Shown here: piece after piece, positions 1 through 10,812 of the stretch
Position numbering within the stretch: position 1 is the first letter of the stretch
Layout of the letters: the number at the start of each line of letters is the position of its first letter
Source of the DNA: Nipponacmea schrenckii
Lineage: Eukaryota > Mollusca > Gastropoda > Lottiidae
DNA: 64,000 nt
Assembly: GCA_030562195.1 (NCBI GenBank)
Contig: CM060199.1
Coordinates: forward strand, 20,108,338 to 20,172,337
Reading direction: 5' to 3'
Translations under genes and position numbers: made by a program
Notes under the pieces: generated by a model
What the model saw: only the letters and a program-made list of their open reading frames with translations
What the model was told of the DNA's origin: nothing
The model's database searches: none

Positions 1-50
1 GCAGTGCTATTGCGGGTAGGTAAATTAGCAGACGATTTACCCCTTCTAAC
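1..50 (-). CDS. Exon type X, copy 1 (partial, runs off window)
   Basis: The minus strand shows a splice acceptor (ttctttcag) followed by an exon-like stretch closely matching exon X copy 3 at 3851-3919. In that frame it reads VRRGKSSANLPTRNST and then leaves the window. It is the most downstream element seen of the repeated module (order on the minus strand Z, Y, X, with W further upstream). The protein is not recognised. The acceptor and the conserved frame across copies support a former or present coding exon, but the terminal part is outside the window. Confidence 0.4.
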
Positions 51-360
51 CTGAAAGAATACAAAAATAATATAATCAAACAATCACATTGAAGGCATTT
101 TATTTTCTTGCTTTATTGAGAACACGATTTTAAACCATCAGTTACATTTTTAAATTTAAATGCATGGCTGTATCCTTTTCCGAGGGGGCATGAGAAAGAA
201 AGAAATGGATAGTCCAAAATTTCAAAACTCAGTAGGATCTCACGTTTACTTCCATTAAGCCGATTTAGTTTTTCTTTTTGAAAACAATTATTAGAATCCA
301 CAAAGCAATAAAATTAGCAAAGGGTTTGAAGATTTATCGATCAATCAAAACAAAACTTGC

Positions 361-433
361 CTTGTGAGCTTCCATGCCACACCATAAGCACTTAATTTCT
401 ATAAACATATAGTGAAGCTCTATCTGTTTACAC
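361..433 (-). CDS. Exon type Y, copy 1
   Basis: A minus-strand exon-like segment has an acceptor (tttttag) and a possible GC-type donor (CACAAG followed by gcaag). After one leading base it is open for 24 codons and contains two Cys pairs: C-K-Q-I-E-L-H and a KC-x2-C-G motif. It is colinear with copy 3 at 4477-4543 except for six extra bases that keep the frame. The paired cysteines could bind metal, but I recognise no family. Use of a GC donor instead of GT, if real, is unusual and may mean the copy is dead. Confidence 0.4.
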
Positions 434-817
434 CTAAAAACACAAATAAACAAATTAATTTATTTGATATAAAACTCAACAAACAGTTAACATGAAACTG
501 AAGACGATGTATGCTAATGTATAATAATGTTGGTCTTGAGATCTAAATGTCGTTGTAGTGTGAATTTAAGTTGACCTGTTCTTATCATTCCAATATAATT
601 CGTAAGGGATACTTTGACCGAAATCAATTAGTTGACCATGGCGCATATTATAAAAGGGAAAATAATGTACGTTCAGTCACAAATAGATGTATGTCAGTTT
701 ATTTTCTGATAAAAATTTCGTGTTTGGTTTGAAGAATCTCCAAAAAATTAATGTTTATATGTTAAATATAGTGTGTGTAGGGTTAATATATATATCATAT
801 ATAGATAATAAACCGTA

Positions 818-935
818 CCTTAGCTTTATTCCAAGAGTCGCTTTTGAGACATTGTGCTCCACCAACATCCAATTGACCTCCCAGTTTAATGTCCCTTTCA
901 AGCTAAAGACCAGCATCTTTGTTCTTGGAACCCTG
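818..935 (-). pseudogene. Exon type Z, copy 1 (frame lost)
   Basis: This segment aligns closely with the open exon Z copy 2 at 2529-2641. It retains an acceptor-like ccag and a gtacgg donor-like end. Indels relative to copy 2 destroy the reading frame, and the equivalent frame meets a stop soon after the start. It is best read as a decayed duplicate of the exon. The ORF visible on the opposite strand here is a shadow. Confidence 0.5.
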
Positions 936-1421
936 GAAGAAAATAAAAGTAACGTAAAAAAGACATTCTAAATTAGTAAATTAATGAGCAAAGAGTAATG
1001 AAAACTATTGATCAAAATTAAAAGGAATTGTTTAAACCAACAGTTTTAAGCAAACGTAGCTTTCCATTAATTCTACAACACCAAAACTAGCTATAGCTAA
1101 CAGATATAATGATTAAAGAAACTGCCTCTTTAACACTGAATATCATATATCTATATGTGAATGACATCATTTGGCCAATATCTATTCTCATCGACAATCA
1201 TTTTTCAAGGCTCGGTCTTGTTCAAGACCTGTTTAAGTTTAAGTTCAAATATAACCATGAAAGGCAAATTAAATTAATTTTTAATTTAGATGGCCGGAGC
1301 ACTAAATTCATTTTATGTTATTTTTTATAAGATATGGCTCAAAAATATTTTCCTAAGGCTACAGTAAATAGCTGAATTCGTAATAAAATTATTTTAATCG
1401 TAACTAAAATTATATACTGAC

Positions 1422-1494
1422 CGTGCTACGTTGACCATCTATCTGTATATGGTGTACATCAAACTCAATAATAAAGACGTCTATTGAGTTCCCG
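1422..1494 (-). CDS. Exon type W, copy 1
   Basis: The minus strand shows an acceptor (gctcgtcag), one base completing a split codon, then 24 open codons, and a donor (gtcagta). The conserved core is GNSI-x-VF and a FDVHH motif, ending QRST. Copy 2 at 3381-3453 has the same length and frame with many differences yet no stop, which favours past selection on the protein. The family is unknown. The acceptor end of this exon lies in a 75-bp tandem duplication (1476-1625), so an extra partial exon and acceptor lies just upstream. Confidence 0.45.
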
Positions 1495-1625
1495 CTGACG
1501 AGCTAAAAACAGAAAAGAGAAATTGTATTGAGTAAAACTACCAAAAACTTGACGTCTATTGAGTTCCCGCTGACGAGCTAAAAACGGAAAAGAGAAATTG
1601 TATTGAGTAAAACTACCAAAGACTT
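1476..1625. repeat. 75-bp tandem duplication over an exon acceptor
   Basis: Positions 1476-1550 are repeated almost exactly at 1551-1625. Each copy carries the first ~18 bases of exon W copy 1, its acceptor and part of the upstream intron on the minus strand. The duplication therefore creates two tandem splice acceptors. Confidence 0.85.
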
Positions 1626-1754
1626 TTTACATGTTGCGTAAATCAACACAAGATACTCATTTTTGAAAAGCTGCGCCTATTTCAGACAGTTGAAAATGTA
1701 ATTATCGTACTGATTTCAAAACTTTAAGATGTACGAACATCTTACAAAATAGGG

Positions 1755-1905
1755 GTGGAGAAATCGCCCCACTTCTTCATCTGTTCTTCATCTGTTCTTC
1801 ATCTGTTCCTCTTCATCTGTGAATAGGAGATCTGAAGAGTCATACATACCATGACTTCAGAACACTCCTATTGTGGCAGTGCTATCGCGGGTAACCTAAA
1901 TAAAG
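1755..1905 (-). pseudogene. Exon type X, copy 2, with ttcatctg microsatellite
   Basis: The block matches the X region at 3735-3919. On the plus strand it contains tandem ttcatctgttc units at about 1777-1821. On the minus strand the acceptor is shifted (atttag before GTTACCC) and part of the exon start is deleted. A stop follows the conserved STATIGV stretch, as in copy 3. It is likely a terminal-exon duplicate with a 5' deletion. Confidence 0.4.
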
Positions 1906-2133
1906 ATACAATTAAAGAATTATATTTTATGTCAACCCGTTAATGAATAAAATAAATTCTACCGATTAGTCAAAGGTACCAAATGACATTCAATCTACTT
2001 GATGATTTATAATTTTCATCTGTCTATCGAATAAGATTGTGATTGCTGTTTTCAGTGTTGTTAAGCACTTCAAGGATGAATCAAATAAGCCTAGGTCTAG
2101 TATAGAGTTCAGAATAACAATATATAATAAAGT

Positions 2134-2205
2134 CTTGCCTTTAGAGCTTCCGTGCCACACCATAAGCACTTCTATATAGTGAAGCTCTCTGTTTACACCT
2201 AAAAT
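2134..2205 (-). pseudogene. Exon type Y, copy 2 (deleted, frame changed)
   Basis: It is clearly homologous to Y copies at 361-433 and 4477-4543 (same acceptor, same cttatggtgtggca core), but small deletions in the middle shift the frame. I read it as a decayed duplicate exon. Confidence 0.45.
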
Positions 2206-2528
2206 TACATAATGAACAAATCTGATAATTCTTGAAACAAATACGAAGACACTTTGTCTTTTGCTTATTGCTGAAGTATGTTAATGTGTTATATCAAACT
2301 GAATAATTTTCAAAATAAGAAAAATACAAATGCTTAATTCTACAATGTGTTCTAACAATTATGTACAATTTATGTACTCTTTTTTCTGAACCCTTTGAAA
2401 ATTAATATAAATCAGACAAATAAATAGTAAGAACTGATACATACTGTCCATTTAACATTGATATTTAAAGTGGTTGTATTGCTGACTTGGTTTGATGCTA
2501 AATCATAAAATATTTTCAATATCCTTAC

Positions 2529-2641
2529 CTTAGCTTTGTTCCAAGACTCGCCTTTTGGACATTTATGCTCCACCATAACCTTATTGACCTCCAAGTTTAA
2601 ATGTCCATTTATAGCTAAAGACCAGCTATATTCTTGGAACC
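2529..2641 (-). CDS. Exon type Z, copy 2 (open)
   Basis: On the minus strand the acceptor (tcatccag) is followed by two bases completing a codon and 37 open codons ending at a strong donor (AAG then gtaagg). Visible motifs are FQEYSWSLAINGHL and a VEHKCPKGESW segment. The other two Z copies (818-935, 5736-5957) are frame-broken, so this is the only intact one. Its ends (phase 1 start, phase 0 end) do not chain directly with W or Y, so at least one exon is missing from my model or the gene is dead. No family is recognised. Confidence 0.45.
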
Positions 2642-3380
2642 CTGGATGAGAAACAGAAATGTCAATTACAGTAATTTAGTTTTCCAACCTGTACATGTAA
2701 TGTGTATGGGTTTTCTATATACATGTAGGCATCATTCCAATTTTGAGTGAAATAACTTGCTTCCTGTACGATAATTGAAGAAATTCCCACTATCACTAAC
2801 TTCACTATTACAAAAGAAGCTACAAAAACTACAGGTGTTCGCAATAGCTATACATCAACAATTGAGTGGACTTACAGAACTGCAGATATTGGACTGGAAA
2901 AACTGAATGGAACACACGCAGTGCATTAGCACCAGGTCAGACGTAAGAGAATTTTAAGGGTTTGGTTTCTCACAGTAAGAAAGTTCCATGAACAAAATTA
3001 AGACCAGTTTCTACATTTAATCATAATTTTATTTTGCTTTTTAATTATGAATAACTTGGTCCATCCATCTTTACAAAAGGATTTCAACCTCAAAACACAG
3101 TCAATTTTCGAAAGAAAAGGACAGTAAATTTTTTTGAATTTACGATTTTGATTTAGGTTCCTTTTTGATTCAATAAGATCTGTCAATCATTGTGACTTTT
3201 AGACTGTTTAAAATATACATTTTCAAGAACAATAGCAATAACTCTTCATAACATTTTAGACAATAAAAACAATTTCACAATGATTCACTGTAATTCCATC
3301 AAGAATTATGCATTTTAGAGTGTTTACGGACTGATTGACATTGGTGACCCAATATGAAATGTATAACATTATGTACTGAC

Positions 3381-3453
3381 CGTGCTACGTTGATCATTTA
3401 ACTGTGCGTGGTGTATGTCAAACCCAATAGTAAAGACCGCTATCGAGTTCCCG
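3381..3453 (-). CDS. Exon type W, copy 2
   Basis: This is the same 73-base exon as at 1422-1494, with acceptor gtcag and donor gtcagtac. It is open in the same frame, with FTIGFDIHHAQ in place of FIIEFDVHHIQ. The differences between the copies are mostly substitutions that keep an open hydrophobic-plus-HH pattern. A further, broken W relic is recognisable at about 7450-7510 and in its duplicate at about 12506-12566. Confidence 0.45.
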
Positions 3454-3850
3454 CTGACTTATGACGGCTGAAATGTACACAAATGATCATTTCAATTTAA
3501 TTAAGCACGGGTCAATTAGACGAGATTTATAATGTATTTATTGTGAACTTATCAATTCCTAAATAGAATGTAACAACGCCTTTAACTATGACCATAATTT
3601 ACAGAAATGAATACAATTGAAATGAAAATAAAAAAGTATCATGTGCTTGATGCAAATAACATCAATATTCCAACACTCAAAATGAATGAGCTACAGTATG
3701 TCTCAAAGAAATTGAAGATCAACTAACCTAAGATGGGCGGAGAAATCGCAAAACGTCTTCATCTGTTCCTCTTCATCTGTTGGCGCGCGCCACTCCTTCT
3801 GTGCTTCATCTGTGAATAGGAGGATCTGTGGAGTCATACAAGCCATGACC

Positions 3851-3919
3851 TCAGATAACTCCTATTGTGGCAGTGCTATGGCGGGTGGGTAAATTACCAG
3901 AGGATTTACCCTTTCTAAC
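3851..3919 (-). CDS. Exon type X, copy 3 (probable terminal exon)
   Basis: The minus-strand acceptor (aattacag) is followed by 22 codons in phase 0 starting VRKGKSSGNLPTRHST and ending STATIGVI, then TGA at 3851-3853. The phase fits directly after exon Y copy 3, which ends in phase 0. A Y-to-X splice over intron 3920-4476 is therefore coherent. Copy 2 also stops after the equivalent residue, which supports this as the natural C-terminus. The protein is unknown. Confidence 0.45.
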   Translation of the reverse strand, partial: VRKGKSSGNLPTRHSTATIGVI

Positions 3920-4476
3920 CTGTAATTAATTCAAGATAATAAGAAACTTGTGAAGATATTTCACATAAACAAGCAAACACAACAGCAAATTCCAATAGCC
4001 CTGTTTCAAAACTCACATAAATATTTTCCAAAGATCAAAACTTAAATATTTTTATTATAAGATGTACAAAATTACAAACAAAATTGTGCACACTTACAAT
4101 ATACATTGTCTAGTTTTTTGCATAGTTTATTCACATACACAGGAGTTTATGTAAAGAAAAAGATCAGAGTGAGCACAATAAACAGCGTGAAACACAAAGC
4201 CAGACAATAGTTCAGAGAAAAATTATCAGATTAGCTCGAAAATGGATAGGGATTATCTTCATAATGACATTGACATTAAAGATCAAAGAACCCAAAGAGT
4301 GAGCAATTGTTGCCAAATATAGCTAATGAAGTTAAAAGAGATAAGCTGCATACTATATTTCATCACGAAATTCGAATAGGATCATCTTCATAATGTCACT
4401 GACCCACAAAATAAAATTTAAAAAAATCCTTCATCCTTAAACGCAATTGTTAAAGTATGCTGAATTAGATATTTAC

Positions 4477-4543
4477 CTGAGGAGCTTCAATGCCACACAA
4501 AAAGCACTTTATTCCTTTATAATGAAGCTCTATCTGTATACAC
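4477..4543 (-). CDS. Exon type Y, copy 3 (best preserved)
   Basis: It has a good acceptor (cttattacag) and donor (CAG then gtaaat) on the minus strand. One leading base plus 22 codons encode a short module with a C-x5 start, IELHYKGIKC and a C-x2-C-G-x-E-A ending. It splices in phase with exon X at 3851-3919. The CxxC pair could be half of a metal site, but no family is recognised. Confidence 0.5.
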
Positions 4544-4801
4544 CTGTAATAAGAAATATTAAAAATATTTTAAAAGTGAAAATTTATTGTAATTGTGCAC
4601 CAAAAATTTAAAATCCATATTGTATTTCATTCATGAATAAATATACTATATAGCATTATGTATCATATACAAATTTTCACTCTAAATAGGTTTTGATAAC
4701 AAAGTGTACATTTTGCCCTTTGACAAGCTTTGGGAAATTTTAACTAAAGACTTCGAAATCAAATTTGACTTCCAACCTTAAGTTTCAATGTGTCATTTTT
4801 T

Positions 4802-4821
4802 GGGGGGAAGGGGGGGGGGGG
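4802..4821 (+). repeat. G-tract, potential G-quadruplex
   Basis: A run of Gs interrupted by only two As is present. Similar G-runs occur at about 8936-8948 and in its duplicate at about 14768-14780. Confidence 0.6.
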
Positions 4822-5243
4822 TGATGCTACTTTACTCATTCATAAAAATCACAACATTCAAGTTTGATCAATTGACGTGAATTTTTATTACTTTGATAGT
4901 TGGTTTTCTTACGCACTTATCATTCGTATGTTTCACATTGCATTATCTTCAGTTAGTTAGTTCTTGTTTGTATGCGTGGCACATCACAACAATTTACGTA
5001 TGTTTTAGCAAATTCCAACATAACCTTAAGCTTACACAAGTAGATTGATTAAGAATTAAAATAAAATTATTCAACTAGTTTTGTTTATCTGCTTTATATA
5101 AATTTTATATTAATTTTGTGTAATACATCTATTTAAAGCGTATTTTATGTGCATTTTATATTTCTATAATTATTATTTGATATTATGTAATATATTTATT
5201 GTGTGTATTTAACATGTTTTTTTTTTACATATTATATTTTTAT

Positions 5244-5590
5244 TTATATGTATTTCATGTCTTGTTTATATGTATCTCACATGTTTCTTTTATTTATTAT
5301 ATATTTCAATATATTATGTATTTCATGTCTTGTTTATATGTATCTCACATGTTTCTTTATATATTTCAATATATTATGTATTTCATGTCTTGTTTATATG
5401 TATCTCACATGTTTCTTTATATATTTCAATATATTATATATTTTATGTCTTGTTTATATGTATCTCACATGTTTCTTTTATATACTATGTATTTCAATAT
5501 ATTGCGTATTTCATGTCTTGTTTATATGTATTTCACATTTTTCTTTTATATACCCTTTATTTCATTATATTATGTATTTTGTGTCTAGAT
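5244..5590. repeat. AT-rich 60-bp tandem repeat
   Basis: A 60-bp unit (tgtcttgtttatatgtatct core) recurs nearly six times. The central copies at 5341 and 5401 are almost identical, with decay at both ends. The three overlapping plus-strand ORFs across it are rich in Y, F, I and C and repeat with the unit in different frames, so they are a by-product of the repeat and not genes. Confidence 0.9.
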
Positions 5591-5735
5591 TATATATGTA
5601 TTTCATATTATTCATATATTTTGTTAATCTATTATATATTTATTTATCTTGTGTGCATTATATGTGCTTTATGAACTGTCTAGGCTGTGGAGATTTATGT
5701 GTAATGTCTTAAAGAATAAATGTTATTATTACAAC

Positions 5736-5957
5736 TTACCTCTATTTGTTCCAAGAGAGACTGGGTTGACATGACATGGCCGTGTGCAACCTAAGTGGCC
5801 CTAACAAGGTAGCCCACAGGCTGCCACAACTAAACTACACGCGAGCCCAACCCAAAAAACGCGATAATTTTGCTCCGTGTGAACTACCTCCAAAACCTAG
5901 GTTGCACACCATATCTGAAGTTGTCCGTAGCTTAAGACCAACTACTATACTTGGAAC
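5736..5957 (-). pseudogene. Exon type Z, copy 3, interrupted by a small insertion
   Basis: Both edges match exon Z: on the plus strand the donor side has ttacctctatttgttccaag, and the acceptor side ends cttggaaccctg. The middle is replaced by a foreign segment with inverted ends (see 5782-5909). The reading frame is destroyed. Confidence 0.5.
5782..5909. mobile_element. Short foldback insertion (MITE-like) in exon Z3
   Basis: The 12-base ends GTGTGCAACCTA and TAGGTTGCACAC are exact inverted repeats at the two edges of a ~128-bp GC-richer insert that interrupts exon Z copy 3. No coding capacity is visible. A clear target duplication could not be identified, partly because flanking exon sequence is also altered. 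Confidence 0.5.
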
Positions 5958-6379
5958 CCTGTAAATAACAATAAAATAATAATAAAATATAATAAAAACC
6001 TTAAATTAGGCCTTAATCACTGATTGTTCGATTAAAAATAAATTGACATGGTTCATATTTCTTTTTATAGGATTATTCAACAATCCAAAGAGGTATTATT
6101 ATACAATTCATCTCTTTATGCTGTCGTGATTTCATAGTCTTTCCGTTTTTTTTAATTTGCTAATACAAAACAAACAAAAGTTTGGTATAATTGTATTAAG
6201 ATTTGCATCTAGTAACATTCTTCAAAGTAGTTTATTCTGTATCAATATTGTTAAGATAGCTTGCCAGGCAAGGTAACATACGCCCACACATCAGCATTGT
6301 TAATTTTTTTTCCTTTGATTAAAAGCATCTATATATACAAACAAATCTAATAAGTCAAATTTAATTGAACTTGACCGCT

Positions 6380-7330
6380 GTCTTGTCAATTCCAAAGCTC
6401 AAAAGTTTCATCAAAATCAATTGAAAATTGTAGCTTCTATTGCGCCAATAATACTATCTTGACCCGATTTTACAAAGTCAAGGGCAATAGCTTAAAAACT
6501 GTTCATCAATATTATCAAATTCAACTTTATTATCAAAATTCTATTAAAATTTCAGATTCTATTGCGCCAAAAATACTATTTTGACTCGATGTTACTAATT
6601 CAAGGGCAAAAACTAAAAAAAAAAAACTTTGAAAAAACATCAAATTCAATTAAAACTTGACCGCCATCTTAAAAATTCCAATGCTCACACCAAGTGTCAT
6701 CAAAATCTATCGAAATTTGTAGCCTCTACTGCACCCACAATAAAATTTTGACGTGATTTTACTAAATTAAGGGCAATAACTCGCAAACCATTCATCGGAC
6801 AATTGTCATATATGACTGGTGTCTTTTATATTCCAATGCTCACACCACGTTAAATCAAAATATATTGCAAATTGTAGCTTCTATTGCACCCACAATAAGT
6901 TTCATCAAAATCCATTGAAAATTGTAGCTTCTATTGCACCCACAATAAACTTTTGATGCTATTTTACTAAGTAAAGGGCAATAACTCAACAACTGTTCAT
7001 TGCAAAATCATAAACTTCGAACTAGACCGCTGTCTTATCAATTCCAATGCTCACACCAAGTTTCATCAAAATCCATTAACAATTGTAGTTTCTATTGCAC
7101 CCACAATACAATTTTGATGCGATTTTACTAAGTCCGGGGCAATTACTCGCAACCATGCATAGAAAAACTTTACATTTAAACTTGACCGGCATCTTATCCA
7201 TTCCAATGTTCACACCAAGTTTCATCTAAATCCATCAACAATTTTTCCTACGATTGCACTCGCAATAAAATATCAACGCGATTTTACTAAGTCAAGGGCA
7301 ACAACTCAAAAAGTGATCATTGAAAAATCG
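6380..7330. repeat. Degenerate tandem repeat, 'caagggcaataactc' family
   Basis: Roughly 160-170 bp units recur here. Each contains variants of ttccaatgctcacacc, tcatcaaaatccattg, ttctattgcacccacaata and a ttttactaag...gggcaataactc end. Units are diverged from one another. Most of it is repeated again at 11495-12390 as part of the large duplication. No gene is seen. Confidence 0.8.
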
Positions 7331-7779
7331 TCAAATTAGGTTAATAATGATTGTCCATATTGCATAATATACGCGTGTAAAGATTGCCCCATAGTTTCAG
7401 AAGGCTGACTGTTCGTATGTTTATAATGTGCATACTCTGTATACTAACCTCAAAATGGATAGTTTCCCAATAATTGTGTATTAACTCAATAGTAAAAACC
7501 GCTATTGGTCACCCTAACCTGAAACGAAAAGACAAAAAATATCAAAATCAATCATGTTACAAATGGGTTCATTTGAGAGATAGTGGCCAAGATGTGTTAC
7601 ATATTATTATGTTGAAAAGTTTTATGAAAATACCTCCAGTTCTAAGCAAGTTTATAATTAAAAATTATACAGCATTATGGAATAACACCCACTGGTTGAA
7701 ATTGTTCGCGATTCTCCAAGAACACCAAGCACATCACGGTCAAAATGGATACCCAAAGTATTCATTTATACCTCGGTAG

Positions 7780-10700
7780 AAATGACAGGGCTTAATTGTC
7801 CCATTCCACCCTTTCCCCATATGTCTTAAACCGTTAAATAGAAAACGTAATCCCGATTCCCTGGCAAGATAGCATCGTTCTTTACGTAATGTTTGCAAAA
7901 ACAAAATTTGTTCTTTTTTTCATAAGTGTAAAGGCAAACTTTTGAAAAATTAAAGAGTGGGTTTATTTTTTAAATAGAAATGGAATTTAGTGCTTAAAAT
8001 TTTAGAACAAATACAGGAATAAACAAACTTTTTATGGGACATGCCTGTAGTTCTAAATTATATCAAGTCAAAAAATAAAAATAGATTAGTGTATATAAAT
8101 TGATATGTTATGTTATCTTCATTAGACATAATTTTATTGTGGATTACTATCTAAATCTGTATTACTTTATCTAAGCAATTCATTCCTAATTTCCATTCCT
8201 TTCGTTATTAGAATGATATATCTCAGAATTACATTAAGATATTAAATTTTTTAGAGAATTAAGAAAAGGCGACTTACCGGTTGCTATAAACAAAGCAAAC
8301 TGACGCTGAATGGTTACAACCGAGTGAGTACATTTCATTAGTTAGAGTCACATTCAATTTCAAGTCTTGATCACTAAGTCTTGATCACCAAACCACAGAC
8401 CAAATTAAAACCAATTATTTTGATAAATTTAATACATATTAGAAGACAATTGCAAAAAAGAATTGCAAAAAAAAAAATTGCATAAAAGGATTATATCAAA
8501 ATGAATCTTTAATCTTATAAAACTATGCAAATTAATAAAAAAAAATTCACAGAATATCACAGGTTTTTTATGCAATCTACACAGTTGAAATAGGTGCTGA
8601 AATACAAAGAAATCTTTACAAAGCACAATTTTAAAACTTCAAGACATCGGTTGTTTTGGCATATCAGAAAAACAGAACTCAAATATCTGCCATTTTCAAG
8701 GAATACATTAAGTAATAGGGGTGTTTGTTTTGCGTTATGCAAATAATAAAAAAAATCAATTTCTGCCAAACGAACAGTTAAAGCTCAAGATGTGTTCATT
8801 TCCTAGCAATTAGCAAGAAGTACAAAACACCTAATGAAACCCCGGCCGGTAACCAGCTCTATGTGCCCCCACAAATGTGCATCTGTAAGGGGGCGACCGC
8901 AATTGTAATGGGGTTGTCATATTATTTTTTGGAAAGGGGGGGGGGGGGTCAGTTCTAACGATTACAATAGAAGTTTCTTGGAAAATCAAATGAGTAGAAT
9001 AAACTGTCAACAAAAGATTATACGGGATCTGAGTAATTTTGATATTTTAAAATGTTAAATGGGGAGGTAGTTCAACTTGTCTTTAAAATTATGTCTGGCG
9101 AGTGAATTTATGTTTTTATTATTCCCTGGTTGAAGTCATATATTAGTATAGTTAATTCTACGAGAATACTTTTCGCACTAAGAATTGATACTAGGGGGGT
9201 ATATACAAAAGGAATGAAAATATAGTACCATTCTGTAATCCTATGTGGCTTTCAATATTAGTAGATTTTGCAAAAAAGAAAATTAAACAGAAAATTGGTA
9301 GAATTGTAATAAAGGCAATAAAGCAGAGTATCCCATCTGTTAATTCTACCTAGAACCTTCGAAGAATTGTTGTTAAAGGGAATCAAAAGAGAACGCTGCC
9401 TTTTCTGTTAGATGGTGATGAGAACAAAGTTTCATAAAAGCACTGGCCTAGGTCACAAAGTAAGGATTTATGATAAAGCAAGGTGCAAGTTAAAGGTTAG
9501 GATAATTACATGCGTTAATTATGGATGTCTCTGAAATATTATCTGAAGTAATATCATTTCTTTATCTGAAATAGCTGAAAATATAAGAACTAATTTTCTT
9601 CTGATATATCGATAATCAGCTAAAGAGAATTTTCTGTCTGATTCTACGAAGACTTTCGGACTGCTTAAATTAACAGTCCAATTAAAATTGAATTGACCAA
9701 GGGAGTGTGTGTGTAGGTTTTTAATTTACGGATGAAAAAAAGCTCTTATCGGTCAAGTTCATTCTAAGAACTATTATTTCTTAATTAAATTCATCTTAGA
9801 TTATTTTTAAATGTTTTCTATTAATATACTGAGTGTGTCTTTTCAGATTCAATGCATGTTCCTGTGGTAATAAACCTTTGAATTTTCAGGCTATTAGTAC
9901 GACGAATTAAAAAAAATGTATGCTGTAATTTGCAGGTTTGTTTTTTCAGATACGGCGCAAGATAATCTGCGCAAACTGGGCATATCTAAAAAGACATATG
10001 CTACTGATATATACTTTTGTCGGTTATTGAGGAGAATTAACATTTTATTTCATTCTTAGCCTGAAACACAAATTAAATATCTTTATGTAAAGCTTTATTA
10101 GTTTCAATCAGCACAACGTAAAATACCAGTAATATAAGATCAAATATCACAAAATCAAGATAACCTTCTCAATATTTAAAATATATAGAACTGTATTAGT
10201 GAAATAATCATAAGATATACCCACTAATAATAGAATATCAAATAAACTCTCAATAATCAAACAAAGAACTGTATCAGTTACAGTAACTTAATATATACCC
10301 ACTACTTATAGAATTTTAAATAACACTACCTGAATATAACTTTAAAATATACGCCACTCGTGAAAATATCACAAGCACGAGTGGCATAAAAACCATATCC
10401 ACGACTTCCTCAGATATCGGAGAGAAACCAGCAGGCTTCAATATTAAAACATTCTAAATAAAACCTATTTCAAATATATACCACCCCTTCCTTTTTCCCT
10501 ATACCATATGCATACCCACTTATAGAAACACATAAACTAACACATCAACAAACGCTGTAGTTAACTGTAGTTATATTATATATTATTATAATATATACCC
10601 ATAAATAATAAAACAATAACAGAATATCAATATAACCACTTAAATAAACAAAATATACAACTGCATTAGTTATATTATCATAATATATATCTACTTATAA

Positions 10701-10812
10701 TCTAATATTATATTCAAACAACAAGCATAAAAGGTCCCTTAATAATCATTATTAACAACTGCAACAAAATTAGTTTAAATAGATATAATTTATAGCTGCA
10801 TAAAGACTAATG
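7780..10812. other. Noncoding AT-rich stretch (copy 1)
   Basis: No exon, transposon protein or RNA gene could be supported. It holds a G-run at about 8936, poly-A interruptions near 8460, a 10-bp perfect hairpin at 10353-10385 (gccactcgtg and its complement) and AT-rich sequence with 'atataccca' words from 10100 to 10700. Short ORFs on the minus strand at 8429-9013 have no recognisable content and are not maintained identically in the duplicate. Confidence 0.6.

Noticed and set aside
3381..3453. Resemblance of exon W (IGFDIHH) to the PIWI-domain motif GxDxxH
   Set aside because: Only a few residues match, and neighbouring exons show no other Argonaute/PIWI features.
5199..5712. Three overlapping long ORFs in the 60-bp AT-rich repeat
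   Set aside because: The repeat period is a multiple of three, so several frames stay open together. Composition is low-complexity Y/F/I/C.
7474..7779. 101-codon ORF and its 112-codon counterpart at 12530
   Set aside because: They start at a non-ATG codon, overlap a decayed exon W relic in antisense, and diverge only because copy 2 runs into the garbled block.
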